Positions 1 to 12,660 of a stretch of 64,000 bases of DNA are shown piece after piece. The translations under genes and the position numbers were made by a program. Within the stretch, counting starts at the first letter, position 1, and each line of letters opens with the position of its first letter. Below the pieces are notes generated by a model. It had not been told where the DNA came from and did not search any database. It worked only from the letters and a program-made list of their open reading frames with translations. This stretch comes from Eudromia elegans (lineage: Eukaryota > Chordata > Aves > Tinamiformes > Tinamidae): positions 1,302,001-1,366,000 of the forward strand of contig PTEX01000004.1 of the NCBI GenBank assembly GCA_003342815.1. Direction: 5' to 3'.

Positions 1-885
1 TCCTTTACCACTTCCTTCACATCCACTTTTAGATGAATTAAGCAATAATACTCCCTTAATGACTCTTTACTAACACTATAGGTCTCCTTTTTTTCCAGGA
101 GTTTTATATATATACATATATTAAAAATAAAATCCTGTGCTCAGTTTCCTATTAGTACAGCTCATTACACCCTTCCAAGCCTTCAGCAATTTGACTGATA
201 CATCTTTTAGTATATATCTTTTAGTAGTGTTTTGTATAGTCTTAATCGTCTTTCAACATGTATTCCCCTTCCTTGCCCCCAATACCAAAAATCTCTATAG
301 CCTCTGGTAATCTGGTTAAGGAAAACTTATTCCTGGAGGACAGGAATACACACTCTTTCTATTAACATCTCCTGCCCAGAAAGAGAATGGCTAAACTGCA
401 AACTCTTGAGAGGAAATCCATTCAAAGACAGTCAAAACTGATTTCTTCTGGTGCTGCCCCCGGCAATAGGGAAACTGGCAGTACTGCAGAGCATCAAGGA
501 TTCAGGCGACTGAGCTAACAAGGCCCCAGAAGCCATGCCACAGGGAAAGGATAAAAGGGCAAAGGAGAGCGCACTCCATCCCCAGCCCGGTGTTAGCCCA
601 TGTCAGGTCATGAGGGGTTAAAACCAACCAAGACCAGGGGCTACCAAGAGCCCTAGTCAGAAGGGAATACTTCAGTACAAACAGCTCCCAAAGCTCCCTA
701 CCAGGTTCAGGTTTTGTCTCACTGTACAGAGCTTCAGTATCTTCTCACTCCCGGGGAGAGCAGGGTGGAGGAAGGCTGTTCCCCTTGCAGCACCTGCCTC
801 TCTGTATCAGCAGTAGCAGATTACATTGCTACAGGAACGCAGCTTCCTCCTCCCCATGGGGAGCATCAACACTTGTGCCTTCTCC
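1..885. other. Non-coding sequence, no gene seen
   Basis: AT-rich at the left edge, becoming GC-richer toward the CpG patch that follows. A short TA-rich run lies near 105-122. The reading frames are short, overlap on both strands and resemble no known family. No repeat family is recognisable by eye. Confidence 0.6.
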
Positions 886-1106
886 ACGCAACGGCTCGTC
901 TGGCAGCTCTCAAACGAGCCCCGCGAGGTGCCTAGGGGATACACACGGCCCCGGCGCCCGCATCCTGCCGCGCTCGCAGGGCCACGCAGCCTGTCAGCCC
1001 GGCGGCCCCACAGCAGCAGCGCCCGTGCTCTGCGGGGAAGGGACCACCGTCCCCCGTGCCCAACCCCACCAGGCCTCGAGGAGGGCACGGACCTGAGCGT
1101 CCCCGC
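886..1106. other. CpG-dense patch (small CpG island candidate)
   Basis: By hand count there are about 25 CpG dinucleotides in roughly 220 bp, against very few in the surrounding kilobases, and the GC content is high. Several GCGC and CCGG words are present. Frames stay open in several registers here (up to 125 codons on the minus strand), but this is expected where stop codons are depleted by GC content. In vertebrates such patches are often promoters or orphan CpG islands. No TATA-like element or exon could be tied to this one. Its length is at the low end for a CpG island. Confidence 0.55.
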
Positions 1107-4100
1107 AACCAGCATCTCACAGCTACCAGCTTCTCCCACGCCAGCTCTCTGACCTCCTGCAACATTAATGAACTCCCCTGTCACCTCCTTGCTCCAACAT
1201 CCGCTCAGGAAGATGGATGAGTAGCCAGGTAATGCAATTGGACAGCAGCAAAGCCATGAGCCAGTGCTCCTGCATGGCCACGCTGCCCCACTGCTGTCCC
1301 CAGGGGCCCAATTCTCCCAAGAGAATCAGCTGCAGGAGAGCGGTGGCGATGTTGCCCTCTCACTCTCCTGACTTCAGCAGGGGTAGAAGCAGAGGGACAG
1401 TGACCTGCAGGACTTCACAGATAGCGGACTGCCTCCCTCCTAAGGAGGGCTTAAAGAAGTAGAAAGATGAGCCGGAGAAAGCCTAAGTGCAGCAGAGAAG
1501 GCTGCTATTGGGGGCTTTCCAAGTCAGCAGCACTGAGAAATGAAACCTTAATTCTCCTGCCTCTCCTGCTCATTTTTGTTGTGTTTTTATTCATTTGCTT
1601 TACTTTCTCACTAAACCCTCAAAAAATGATCTAAATAAAAAGCTCCCAGTAACGTAAGTTCTCAGGTACCTTCAGAAAAGCACAGCAAGCAATAACACTA
1701 GACAAAATCAGAACTGAAGGAGGAAAATATCCATGAGGTTAATCTGGTCTATCTCAGGGTTAGGTCAGGGGCTGTTCCAGGCAAGTTACTGATGAGTGTT
1801 TTCTCCAGGATTGATTTTAAGGCAAACAACCCAGCTTTTATCATCTCCCTTCCAAATGCACCTTGCTTCAAACCAGTCTAAAAGGGAAGACATTTCTGCT
1901 TGGCACTCTGTTGATTTCTTCTTTCTTCAGGTGCTCAACTTGACACTTCATTTAAATTAAGGAAAGAAAGAAACATTTCCTCCTCTGGTTTATACACTTG
2001 AAGATACCTCAGTTTGCTTTTCCCTTTTCTCAGTTTTACAGGCTTTCAACAGAGCAACTCTTTGCAGGGCAGGCAGGGATGACCTCTCCCATCTTTGCCA
2101 TCTCCCATTCATGCCTTATCACTAAAGATATCTACAAAAAGTGAAAGCCCAAGGGTTTCAAGGAAAAAAAGTGAGAATGTAGACAGCCTTCTTCATTCAC
2201 TAGGGGAATGTGTTCATCTCAGTTTGGCTCAAAATAGCATCTGACAAGAGTGAATCACCCAAGTTTAGAAAACTTGCAAGAAATAAGCTAAGAAATCTAT
2301 AGCTGCCTCCCTCAATCTCACTCCCTGTCTGCCTCCTTATTGACTTCTGCTGCCTGTATTGACAATTTGTAGCTACCTGTCTGCCTTTTCCTCCATAAAG
2401 GTAACTACCAAAACAGAAGAAAGGAGTGAAGCAGTGAATTACAGGGAAGACCTACAGCAGTGCCTCTTGTTAGGAGGGCCAGGGAAGGGTAAGTGAGCAA
2501 ATATAAAGCACAAAATTCTCTCACTTTCACAAGAAGTCACTGTAGCTAACTCGTTTGAATAAGAACTATAGAACAGATGTTTTCTCAATCATACAAATGC
2601 CTAAAACGTCCATGAAAACCTTTATAAATCCAGCTGATTCTGAAATTCCATTCATCTGTTAACTGGAACCTTGCACATCCTTTCATTAGCTCCTTTTCTT
2701 CCTCCAGCTTTTCTTCTGATTCCTGATGCAGGAATTAACTCACTGAGACTCAATTTCAAATAATAAAATGGACCATCCCAGAACTGATATATGGGCTGCT
2801 AGAAACTAGAAAGAATTCAGTTTCAAAATACAGACACCCTTGCTACAGACCTATTAAAGCAAGAACATTTTCCTAAAGGAAATAGTGGAAATCCCATTGC
2901 TTGAGTCACTTGAAATAGGATGAGAAAGCACCTTGTGCCAGTTAGGTGCAACTAGATGAATGGCATGGACAAGCTCAACCTTAAGTCTCTCATGCTTCTG
3001 CCTGCCCTAGGTCAAGTAGGGTGGGGGGGGTGGGGATGTGTGCTATGTAAAGGTCTACCTTGACGCACTGCAGTCAAACTGAGTCATGAGTAACAACATA
3101 ATACAAAATAAAAAAGAAAAGAAATAAAGAACTCAGACATGTTGTTACTTTATCTTACTCTAACCTTGATTCTGTTCATATAGATATTCCTGGAAGAAGC
3201 TGAAAGACTAGATGTAGTAGAAGGAGAAAGAGTGACCCGCATAGTATTTCCTCTTTTGCTATGTACACCAATATCCACCTTCCTTCCTCTTTCTCTCATC
3301 CAGTCCCACAGAATCCATAGATGGGATTACAAAAAGGCTAGAACATGTTATGAGTCTTAGTTCAAACTTAAACACCCAACAATTGCCCTCTCCTTTCACT
3401 ACAGTGAAATTCATCCCCACAGCATCCATCCAGAGGCAATACTCAGTAAGACTGAATTCCAAAAATCGCCAACCAGCTGCTTAGCAGAGAGGTCTTACTA
3501 GTCAGATCTTCTTGCCCACAGGGAAACTGGAGACAAAAAGGCTGCTCTAAGTCGGATTGAGGCAAATGCCAACATTTTCCTAATATGAGGGAGAGCGCCG
3601 TGAGACTCGCCACACGGCCTTCACTGGCCAGGACTAACTGCTCTGGAAAACAGAAAAATAGTGCAAGATTCAAGAGCAGTCCAACAACTGGTCAAGCCAG
3701 GGGACAATAAGCCAGCTAAAAATCTGCTTTAAAAAAAAAAATCAAACATCAAATGCAAACATCACTGCCTCATGCAGGTCAGTCTGTGGTCTGATGTTTC
3801 AGCAGAGAATTAAAAAAAAATAAATAAAACCCAAAAATCACCTCACACACAGAAAAGAGCTTGGTACAATAACCAGTGGATCAAAGAACCCATTCAATAC
3901 CTACGTGCACATACACACGATCCATTTCATAAGGGTCAAAAGGCACAGGATGGTAATTTCGGCCACACCAAAGCTGCTTTGGGCCTCTTAAATTGCACTC
4001 TACCTGTAAGAATTTATAAGCCCTGCCCTAATTCCCCACAGCAAGCCAGTTTCTTAAGCAAGGGTCAGGCTGGAACGTAAAATGCTACATACCTCCATCC

Positions 4101-7000
4101 CCAGCACCCCTCAGCTATTCGATAGTTACTGAAAATGGAGCTGGATTGAAGTCGGCCGGCTGCCCTAGAAGGGGAGGGTCCTGCATCTATTCCCTGATCT
4201 CGTTAGCTCTTGTTATTGTAACCATAAGGCTTTCTTTTTGCTCTTTAAAGTGTTTTTATATCAAACAGCATAACATGATCTCTACCTCCCATCTTTACAA
4301 TTTCTCTCCTCTTTTGATCTAGGATGGACCAAGTAGGATAATTAGATTTTTATTTCAGGCACACAAAAATCTCACTTTCCAACATGAGGATGGCTCCTTT
4401 AAAGAGAGACAGCTGGATAATGGATGGAAAGTAAAATGGAGGGAGACAAGAGATAGTGGCCAGAACCCCACAGATCCATAGCTAGCATATTACGGTTGAT
4501 TTTGAGAGGGCAATACTTCGCCTGAAAATTGCTTTTTCTTCCTCTGCTTCTCTTCTATTTCTCATAATTTAGCAAGGCAAAGAAAAAGGCAAAAAAATAT
4601 ATATCAATTTTAAAGTTTGCTTCCAAAGTTACTCTGAATTATTGATCCATCACTTCTAATGCTCTGCTCAGACGATTAAAGGTATGTGGACAGTACACAT
4701 GAGAGGTAAAAAACAAAACCAAAAAAAAAATCTGAAAAACCGCATAATTTAAGTTCAGCATCTTGAAAACCTTTACAGATCTCATGCTACAATTACAGGG
4801 CTGCATACTAACAAGGCAGGCAAAGGAATCAAAAAGAGTTGCTATCAGAAGAGGCTTTATATCACAGGGAAAGTTCGATACAAGAAAACTGTCTCAGATA
4901 AAAGCAGAGATTTTTGCCTTTGCTGTCACAAAAGCAGTGACCAGACTGTGTGAAAGCCCTGCAGCTGCTCTGCTATTGGAGAGGTCGCTGGAGGATTTTA
5001 AAACAAAAGCACGTAACTCTAAAACGGATTACAGAAAGAATGGGAAGCAACGAGTGCATTTGTCCCTATGTAAGCATCCATGAACACAGCCTTTGCCGCT
5101 GCTTGTTGCACCCAAGGTGGTGACGTAAGGACAGGAATATTACACTTAACCTCTTGGCTGCAGCGGGGAAGCCAGCTCCAGATTTCTGCGTATGCTGAGG
5201 TCTGGCAAGTTGAGACTCACTGTGTTTGGGGAATGAAACTGGACCGATACAGGCAATATATCAGGAACGAAGCTGCAAGGCACTCATGGACTTTGCAGCA
5301 AAGATAGGCACGGGCCTATCTGGATGAGGGAACAGGACCCAACACAACGCTGCTTTCACCAGTATGTTACTGAGACCGGGCTGCCTGCTCTCCTGCTGCT
5401 GTGCTGCCTGCCCTCCACCTCCAGTCTGCACCAGGAGGTGCGCGCCCACACCTTTCTTCCCTGCGCCTTATCAATACACTAAAGCTATCATTTATTTTTG
5501 AACCTGAGCAGAAAGAGAAATAGGCAAGACACTCAGTTGCTTATAAACAGTCTGCACCAAAGGAACTGCACAAATTCAACACATATTTGGTGAAAGCCTA
5601 GTAAAATTAATGATGGCAGAAGGCTTTGAATTATATATACATTCACTTAAACAAATAAAAGAGTCCTAAATCTAATCTTGCCTCTGTCTTAATAGCACTG
5701 GAATGCACTGCAGTTCAAATTAGGCAAATCAAATTTTTATTTAATATTGTTTAGGAAGTATCCTATTTAAGAGAATTTATACCTATATACATTTGCTTCT
5801 GAACATAATTTAATCAACCCTCAAGAAAACTGCAAATAAACACACGACAGAACAGACACATGACTACCGCAGCACGAAAAGTGCCATTTCTCATTTCACA
5901 GCAGTTCTGAGGAGGAAAAAAATAAATTGATTTTACATACAAGGACTTGATCACTGCTCTGTGCTATTCATTTTGATATCAAACCTCTTGTTTTGCTCTG
6001 TCCAAATATATCCAGGTGGCACAGACTTCTGACTTGACACCACGCAATTCCAGCAAAGAACCTGAGTGGGAACAAACTTCGCTTTGGCAACTGAGCATGG
6101 AAACTTCTTTGGCATGGAAGAGGCAGGGAGGCAATTTCAGATTGTGGGATAAGGCTTTATTAAGAGCAGCCTTTTTTGCTAAGCTGGTTGGTAGTGGGAA
6201 AGTTGACCACTAAGCTGACATTTTAAACTCAATCAGTCGCCACGTAAGCCAGGCAGGCCCATTCTTCTGAAAATGATGGTTTCACACAGACTGTGGATAC
6301 ACACAACCCACTTAGGCCATACTTTAAAGTGAGCTTCTCTAACAGAAGATCCACAAATGCATCAGGCAGATTTCTCAGCTGGTAAAATCAAGGCAGGGTT
6401 ATTGCTATGCCAGTCTATTTAAGATGTAGAACAAGATGGTTTGCTGGTGCAAGAGCACAAATTCTGGTTTCAACATAAAAGACACCAAAGTGCCTATGCT
6501 GCCACTGTTCTAACTGTCAATACCCATTTTGTGCTCATCGTAAACCTGATTACTGCTCCCAGGGAGAAGATGGCTCCTAAGGCAGGTTCCCCTGTCACAG
6601 GGTTGATCCAGTCTCTTTCAGTTGGTAACTCCCATCCTGACCGAGCAGCTTTCAGCCTGCCCTAGCAGACAGGCTGGTTTCAGACTCTAAGTCCAAACCA
6701 TGAATTTCACAGAGGGATGACAGCTATAAGTCATATTCAGGCAGTCACCAGCACCTTTCTCCAGTGCTGTGAGCCAAGGCAGGGAGGCAACAGCTCCCAA
6801 AGATCAGGGGTTTTCCCCCAGCACAGAGCTTCAAAGTCCTACTGCTTCTATAGGAAACAGCATATCCTGCAAGTCAAAATAACCCCCGTGGGCTTGTCCA
6901 TGGGGTAGGGCTGTGGTCATTTGAACACCGAATATTTCTTAGGTTTACACAGATTGCAGGCTGCTAGGAAGCTAATAACTGTGTATTTTCAGTTTTGTTT
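1107..7000. other. Non-coding sequence, no gene seen
   Basis: Mostly AT-rich sequence with short homopolymers. A G-rich run (one G8 and one G4 separated by a single T) lies near 3018-3036. A-rich runs lie near 3730-3740 and 4720-4730. The longest frame, at 4763-5083 plus (106 codons), matches nothing I know. No splice-site pairs of convincing strength or repeat-family matches were seen. Confidence 0.55.
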
Positions 7001-7086
7001 GTTTTTAATCCTAGTGGAATTTTCTGGTCATGGCTCATAAAGTTCTTTAAAAGCATGGGAAATAAAATATGCCACAGCCGCAGTGT

Positions 7087-7100
7087 GTTGTCATGGCAAC
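7087..7100. promoter_or_regulatory. RFX-type X-box palindrome
   Basis: GTTGTCATGGCAAC is a near-perfect inverted repeat of two GTTGYC/GGCAAC half-sites with no spacer. This is the form bound by RFX-family winged-helix transcription factors, which regulate ciliary, MHC class II and other genes. It sits in an AT-rich, non-coding interval (about 7000-7170) with few CpGs and no gene start nearby, so a distal enhancer or an alternative promoter is more likely than a core promoter. What is seen is the 14-bp match; function is inferred. Chance occurrence of the exact word in 64 kb is well below one. Confidence 0.5.
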
Positions 7101-7180
7101 TGGAATATTCAAAATTACCAGGAATTAAGCATCTATTTGTTAATTTATGTTGCTATTATTTCTAATCGGGATGTGACCTC

Positions 7181-10140
7181 ATTCCTTTCCGCTGCAACTC
7201 GCCCATTTTTCTTTTAATCCCAAAATAGCCAAGCCAGAGGAGTAGAGAGAGTTGTCTACACACCTCTGAGAAATGACTACAAACTCCTCCACTGCCAAGG
7301 ATGAGTAAGGCACGATTGAACCAAATGGGTAAGGAAATGTCCCATTAACATCCCCAGTTCCATTACTATTGGCACCTTGTCTCTTAGGATAATGCAAGCC
7401 GATCCAAACACACACAGCAGCCTAAACAAAGTATAAGCGGCTTGCACTTAAAGGTTCTGCTCCCAGCTCTATCAGGGAGTGACCTTAAGGTCACTAACAC
7501 CATTATTTAAGTCTCTGCTATTTTCAAATTCATTCGTACCTCCAACCTGAACCACATTAGACCTGGTGCTAACAGATATGAATCATCAGCCAACTCCAGC
7601 AACCAAAGCTGCAGGTATGTCTGTGAGCTCACTACAGAAGAGACCCAGAGCAGCCCCACTGGCCACACAACAAGGGAGAGGAACTTCAGAGCTGCTTTGG
7701 ACAGCTCTGTCTCTAATCTCTCTGTGCTTTGAATTCCCATCCCCAGAACAATCAATGGCTCTTACTGTCCCAGCTCTTTTCCTTCAATTGCTTTTCCTTA
7801 TAACAGTGGAGTCTTCATCTCCTGTTCATAAACAAGACTAGCCTCTACCCATCCTTAGTTACTCTGCAAATTCAAGAATGAAAAACAACCCATAGCCATA
7901 CCTGTGTTCAACTTCTGGTTTATATGTGTTCTACTTCTCCTGTCCCCTCCCCTCCTTTTTTTTCTTTTTTTTTTTCTGACTACTTTACTACTCCCCACAC
8001 ACACTTCCTTGATGCAGGAGAACATGGTGCATCTTCCCATGCCCCTCACTGGGAGACTACATGCTCTTTTTCCTCCTCCTCTCTCATCTTACCTCTCTGC
8101 ATCACCAGATCTCTCCCTGTCAGCTTTTCCTCCTTGCTCACATCAGAGACTCACTCAACCAGTGAAACCTTGTGCCTTGTTCCTAGACCATGAGAACTTT
8201 ACCATGGTTAGGAAACTGAATTTCATCTCAGTATTGCAATCAAAATTTAAGACCTGAGGAAAAATGCAAGTAGTAGGAAAGAGTGCTTAGATTTCTACAA
8301 GAGGTTTTCTCAGGACTCCAAGAATCTTTTCAGCCATACCTGTCAGAAAGATCTCCAGACCCATTTTCCTGGCACTTCAAAATAGAAGTTAAAGGTCTCA
8401 AACCAGTTGAGCTTCATCCGCAAGTGACTGGAGCAAGGCAGATGCTCAGGAAAGTCTTTCCAGCTTTACAGGTCCCTGCAACAAGCCTCCTTCTGGAACT
8501 GTCACCAATTTAAAACTTTTCACTGACTGAATCCATTTTATTCAGAAAGAATAAAAACAACCAAACAAAATTAAACTTTAAATACAGGCATATTTCAAAA
8601 TCCAACGAGCTATTCTGTTAAGCTGCAGGCATTAAGCTACACATATTGTCCTGCTTCTATAAGCTGCCAATCTTGATTTTATCAATAAGAGCTAGCTTGC
8701 TTCCTTTAGTTTTCCATGCAGAGTATTCAATAGATGCAGGTAGCCCATTCCCTTATCATTCCTATTCACACAGTTCTGCAGGAGTTGGGGACTATCTTAT
8801 TTTCAGATTCTCTATGTGTTCTCTCTCTCGCACTGTGGTTCTTTCAAAAGTGGATGACCAAATGAATAGTATTTATCTTGAGCGATCTTCCAAGAGGAAT
8901 GTGGCAGCACAATGCAGGCTCCGTCTCCATTAACTATTCTTGCAGTCTTGCTCTGTGCATAAAAAGGTAACCAAATTATTTTATCCCTATCTCAAAAAAA
9001 GGAATTTCATGCTGAATCTCAAATTCAGGCAATACATGGTCTGCTCGCACAGGCCTTTGAGTGGGAGGAAGAAGGTTACTAGCAGAGTAAAAAGCAATTT
9101 CTCGTCTGCTTTCCCTTCACTTTTTCCCTGACCACCTATGACTATTGCACTTAGAGTTTTTAACTTCCTGAACATCAAGTCCCACAACAGAAGCAATCGA
9201 GTCTTTCCGCTAGGGAAAGTTTTGCTGTTGCTTGTCCAAGATGGTGACTAATGGAGATTCTGGAAAGACCACAGGATGGGCTGGATGAAAAGGATTATCA
9301 AAGAGACACCCAAGATCACAGCTGATGAGAAACTGCCTGTTGGGACAGGAACTGAACTATCAGTCACATCCTCCCTGCCAACCAAGCTTGGAGAACTCTG
9401 GGAAAAGCCTCCAGACTTTGTGCCCTCCACGATACAGGATGCACCTCAAGCGCTGCTCCCCTGCCCCACTCTTGGGGCGTTATTCAGACCTTGAGAGACT
9501 TGCAGCTTTCATCTGCAATACTTCTAGCTAATGTGAGAACCACAACAGTCCCTCAGCCATGTGGAAAGCAACTAAATGTCACTTTTACCAATTTTAGTTT
9601 TCTAAAACTAGACTGAGATTTTTGAAGCATCCAGAAAGGCAGCTTTTTTTGTCAGCTTACATAGCTGAAATCCTCTGTACTGTGTAGAAATCCATCTGAG
9701 AATTTCCTGAGAACAGTCCTGATTAAAACAGAGGAAATTCCTTGAACCTGCTATATCAAGTCAATTAAAAAAAAAATATGAAAAGCCTTTTTGGCTGGGA
9801 TCCACATATGAGGAGGCCTGGTGATAACAGAAGAAAAGCACCCACCATTCTCTTTTAACCCCAGGAAGGATCTGAAATGAATTTGGAACTGAAGTTTTAG
9901 AGGTTTTGTTTGTTTGTTTTTCTTCAAATCAAGAGAATGTGTCATCTTTCTCAGAATAAGAGAGAAAAGCAGAATACAGAAGATGCAGAGCAGGTACAGT
10001 TGGCGTGCTTTGTGACGCTACATACACTGCACTGCATTAATGAATTCACTTGCTAACATGTAGGGTGTACTTAGAAACTCACATTCTAAGAGTATGCGTA
10101 TTTACTCTAAGCAGCAATAGCAGAATGGCAACATGTTTGA
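7181..10140. other. Non-coding sequence with a pyrimidine-rich tract, no gene seen
   Basis: Contains a C/T-rich tract at about 7935-7980 with T-runs, followed by CA-like sequence near 7996-8006. Overlapping short frames on both strands there are low-complexity artefacts. The remainder is ordinary AT-rich non-coding DNA. Confidence 0.55.
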
Positions 10141-10149
10141 GCCCTTGGA

Positions 10150-10205
10150 AACAAACCTGGAAAGACCCATTGGCCCATCTGAATTCTAACCTTTTGGGAG
10201 CTTAC
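10150..10205 (-). mobile_element. Probable degraded CR1 LINE 3' end (reverse orientation)
   Basis: The segment reads like the reverse complement of a CR1 3' end: a GGAAAGACCCA word, then a CATCTGAATTCTAACC word standing where CR1 copies usually have a CATCNAGTCCAACC-type sequence, preceded by an AGAATGG word. CR1 is the dominant non-LTR retrotransposon of birds and reptiles, and most copies are 5'-truncated to this end. The terminal octamer repeats are not preserved. Divergence is high, so this is a likely but not certain call. Confidence 0.35.
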
Positions 10206-12600
10206 ATAGTTTCTTCCACCTTCTAAGACAAAGGCAAAAATCTTCCTCAAGTACTTCAACTTGCCTCAGTAACCTGCTGTTTAGCCTGGTTCCCATTAAG
10301 AGAAAGATAACCGCTAACAATATAACCAAGAATCCTAAATAAGAGGACAATCACCATTTCATTTTCTTTCTAATCAGCCATCATTATTAGATTTAAGTCC
10401 ACATGTTTGAGACCTATATGCCTTTTTCACTGCATTACTTGAGTTACTACAAGTAATATCGTCCACGTAAAGCATGGGAGACATCACACAATTGGGTAGT
10501 GGATCTCTTCCCTCCTGCTTCCTTTTGGTGGGTCAGTCCTGGATGGCAAAGAGATTTGTGGGTTTCAGTGCACTCATTTGTTTAACATTCAGGAACATAA
10601 GGCAGTCAGGTAACCCCCCATGCATTCTGTTCCCAAGAGGGAAACTGGAAAAGTGAATCACATATTGGTGAATCCATTCAGAGAGGCCTCTCTTTCAAAT
10701 TCTTTCACATATTAGACCATTGTACTCCTGAAGGACATACAGTCCCTCATAAAGTCAGTGTGCACCAGACTTTTGGAAACGGTTATAAACATCAGATGGG
10801 AAAGGAGCAGAGACAACAACTGGGCAACACTCTCATGTCAAAGCAACATGACAGCTTGCCAAGTTGCCCCTTTCTCCTTTTTCCTATCTTGTAGGAATCC
10901 ATGTAGGGAGAATATGCGAGCATTGCACCAAGATTTCAAAAAGCCACATCCTAACAGTCTACACTGGTCTCTGCCCAACAGTGAAATATATGAACCTACA
11001 GAGAAAAATTGTCACAACTAACGTTCACCCTACACCCTTAACCTTTGTGTGACTAACGGTCTATTTATCTATAATATCTGAGATCTGCATTTGTAAGCTG
11101 AGGTTTCAGAAGCCAAACAAAAACTAATATTAACCTATATTCTCATTTAAAAAAATACACGTAAGGTTTCAGAGAGCTGCAGTTCTAAACTCAGCATTGC
11201 CCAAACTGGAGAGGTCTAAAAGCTGGCTGGCCTGTGGGCTGTGCATTGATTCTGTCCCATACGGAAACTCACACAGGATATTCAGCTCAGGAGGAAGCCA
11301 CAGAGATCAACACGGACAGCAAACTTACACAGGCAAAAATCATTAAGGGAGTCCCTTCAGATTACTCCCATACCTCTCTCCAGATTGACTTTAGTCAGTT
11401 TGTCTTCATCAACGTAATTTTTTTAAAAAAATCCATTTCTTTCGAGAGGCCTTTAAACCTTTCTTTTAGTCTATGAGGGTTATTAGTCTAGGAGTTGCAT
11501 CTACCTTTTCAGAATTAGTATCAAGCACAAGTGAGAAGAAGCATTCCCATCAGTTTTGTTAGTGGTCTTCACCGGGGTTGTTTATTCATGAGTTTTACCA
11601 AGCACTAGGTACATTTCTGTCTTCAGTGATGCACGGTTATTTCTTACTGTCTCATACACCCTGTTCCCACATAAGGATTCCTGTGATAGCTTAGCTTTTC
11701 TACAGTAACTTCCACTTTCTTCTCCTTTATTCCCCATTAGAAAAACTAAAATTTCACAAGTATATCATTATCTTCCTTAACTAGAAAGTTGGTGCTAGAT
11801 GTGGGCCTTCCTGCCTGGGCTCATTTGACCTATGGCTCAATCGGGATATCTACTCACCTCGCTTTGGTCTGCCTTTGCCCTGCCAAGTCTCTTATCCTGC
11901 CTCTTCCTTCCTAGACTAATCAGTCAAAGGCTGCTGATGTGTCGGCTGTTCCCCGACCATCACTCATACAAGGCAAACGCGGTTGTTCCAATCAATATTC
12001 TCTAGCACACAGAATGAGGTACTTGCGTGCTTTTTCTAATTAGACAATAGAGATTATTACAAAACACCTGCAATGTTTGTAATCGTTTAAAATAATGAGA
12101 ATCAATATTATTTTCCAAAGGCACCATATGGTAAATGCTGATTCCAGGCAGGTGGTCCCTGATAGGCTCTCAGTGTTGCAAAAAGGGTCATTAACATTTT
12201 CCAATCCAAACAAACTTGTTCTGTGTTAATGCATCAGCTGCTGGTTTGTCCTCTGCACGTTGACCGCGCACAGAGCTGCCCCAGTAGCAGCACCTCTTGG
12301 CCACCACCTGAAGGACCTGGGCCTGGTCCTCCGGTAAACTACCTCACCAGGCCAGGCCCACAAGGTGGGCACCCTTCGTCCTGCTCACACCACTTCAGTC
12401 GAGGACCCCAGAAGCCTTAAAAACATTTTCTGAAAGATGGTGCCGCTCAGTGTTTCCTAATTTACTGTAACAAATTTAATGTGCACACACAATATGGTGC
12501 TTACAGGACATGTCCCAGGACAAATTTGTCTCCAGGGGCCAAAGTCAGGGCCCCTGAGCCCAGGGACCACAAAGAAGGGCTTGCAGCAGCCATAGTGTTG
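10206..12600. other. Non-coding sequence, no gene seen
   Basis: AT-rich unique-looking sequence. Short frames only, the longest plus-strand one being 87 codons at 10758-11021. No tandem repeat, RNA gene or convincing exon recognised. Confidence 0.55.
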
Positions 12601-12614
12601 CTGCCGGAGCAGCT

Positions 12615-12660
12615 CTAGACCTGCCCAGGGTCACACGGCAAGGGCTCCGAGTCCCTCCCT
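12615..12660 (+). repeat. MIR-like SINE fragment (3' part of core)
   Basis: CTGCCCAGGGTCACACGGCAAGG at about 12627-12649 resembles the conserved MIR segment in which a TTGCCCAAGGTCACACAGC-type word is followed by a purine-rich sequence. MIRs are ancient tRNA-derived SINEs shared by amniotes, including birds at low density. Only this short block matches by eye and the 5' core is not recognisable, so chance similarity is possible. Confidence 0.3.

Noticed and set aside
1735..1900. Possible CR1 internal fragment
   Set aside because: Only vague similarity; no conserved octamer, RT motif or 3' terminus could be aligned by eye.
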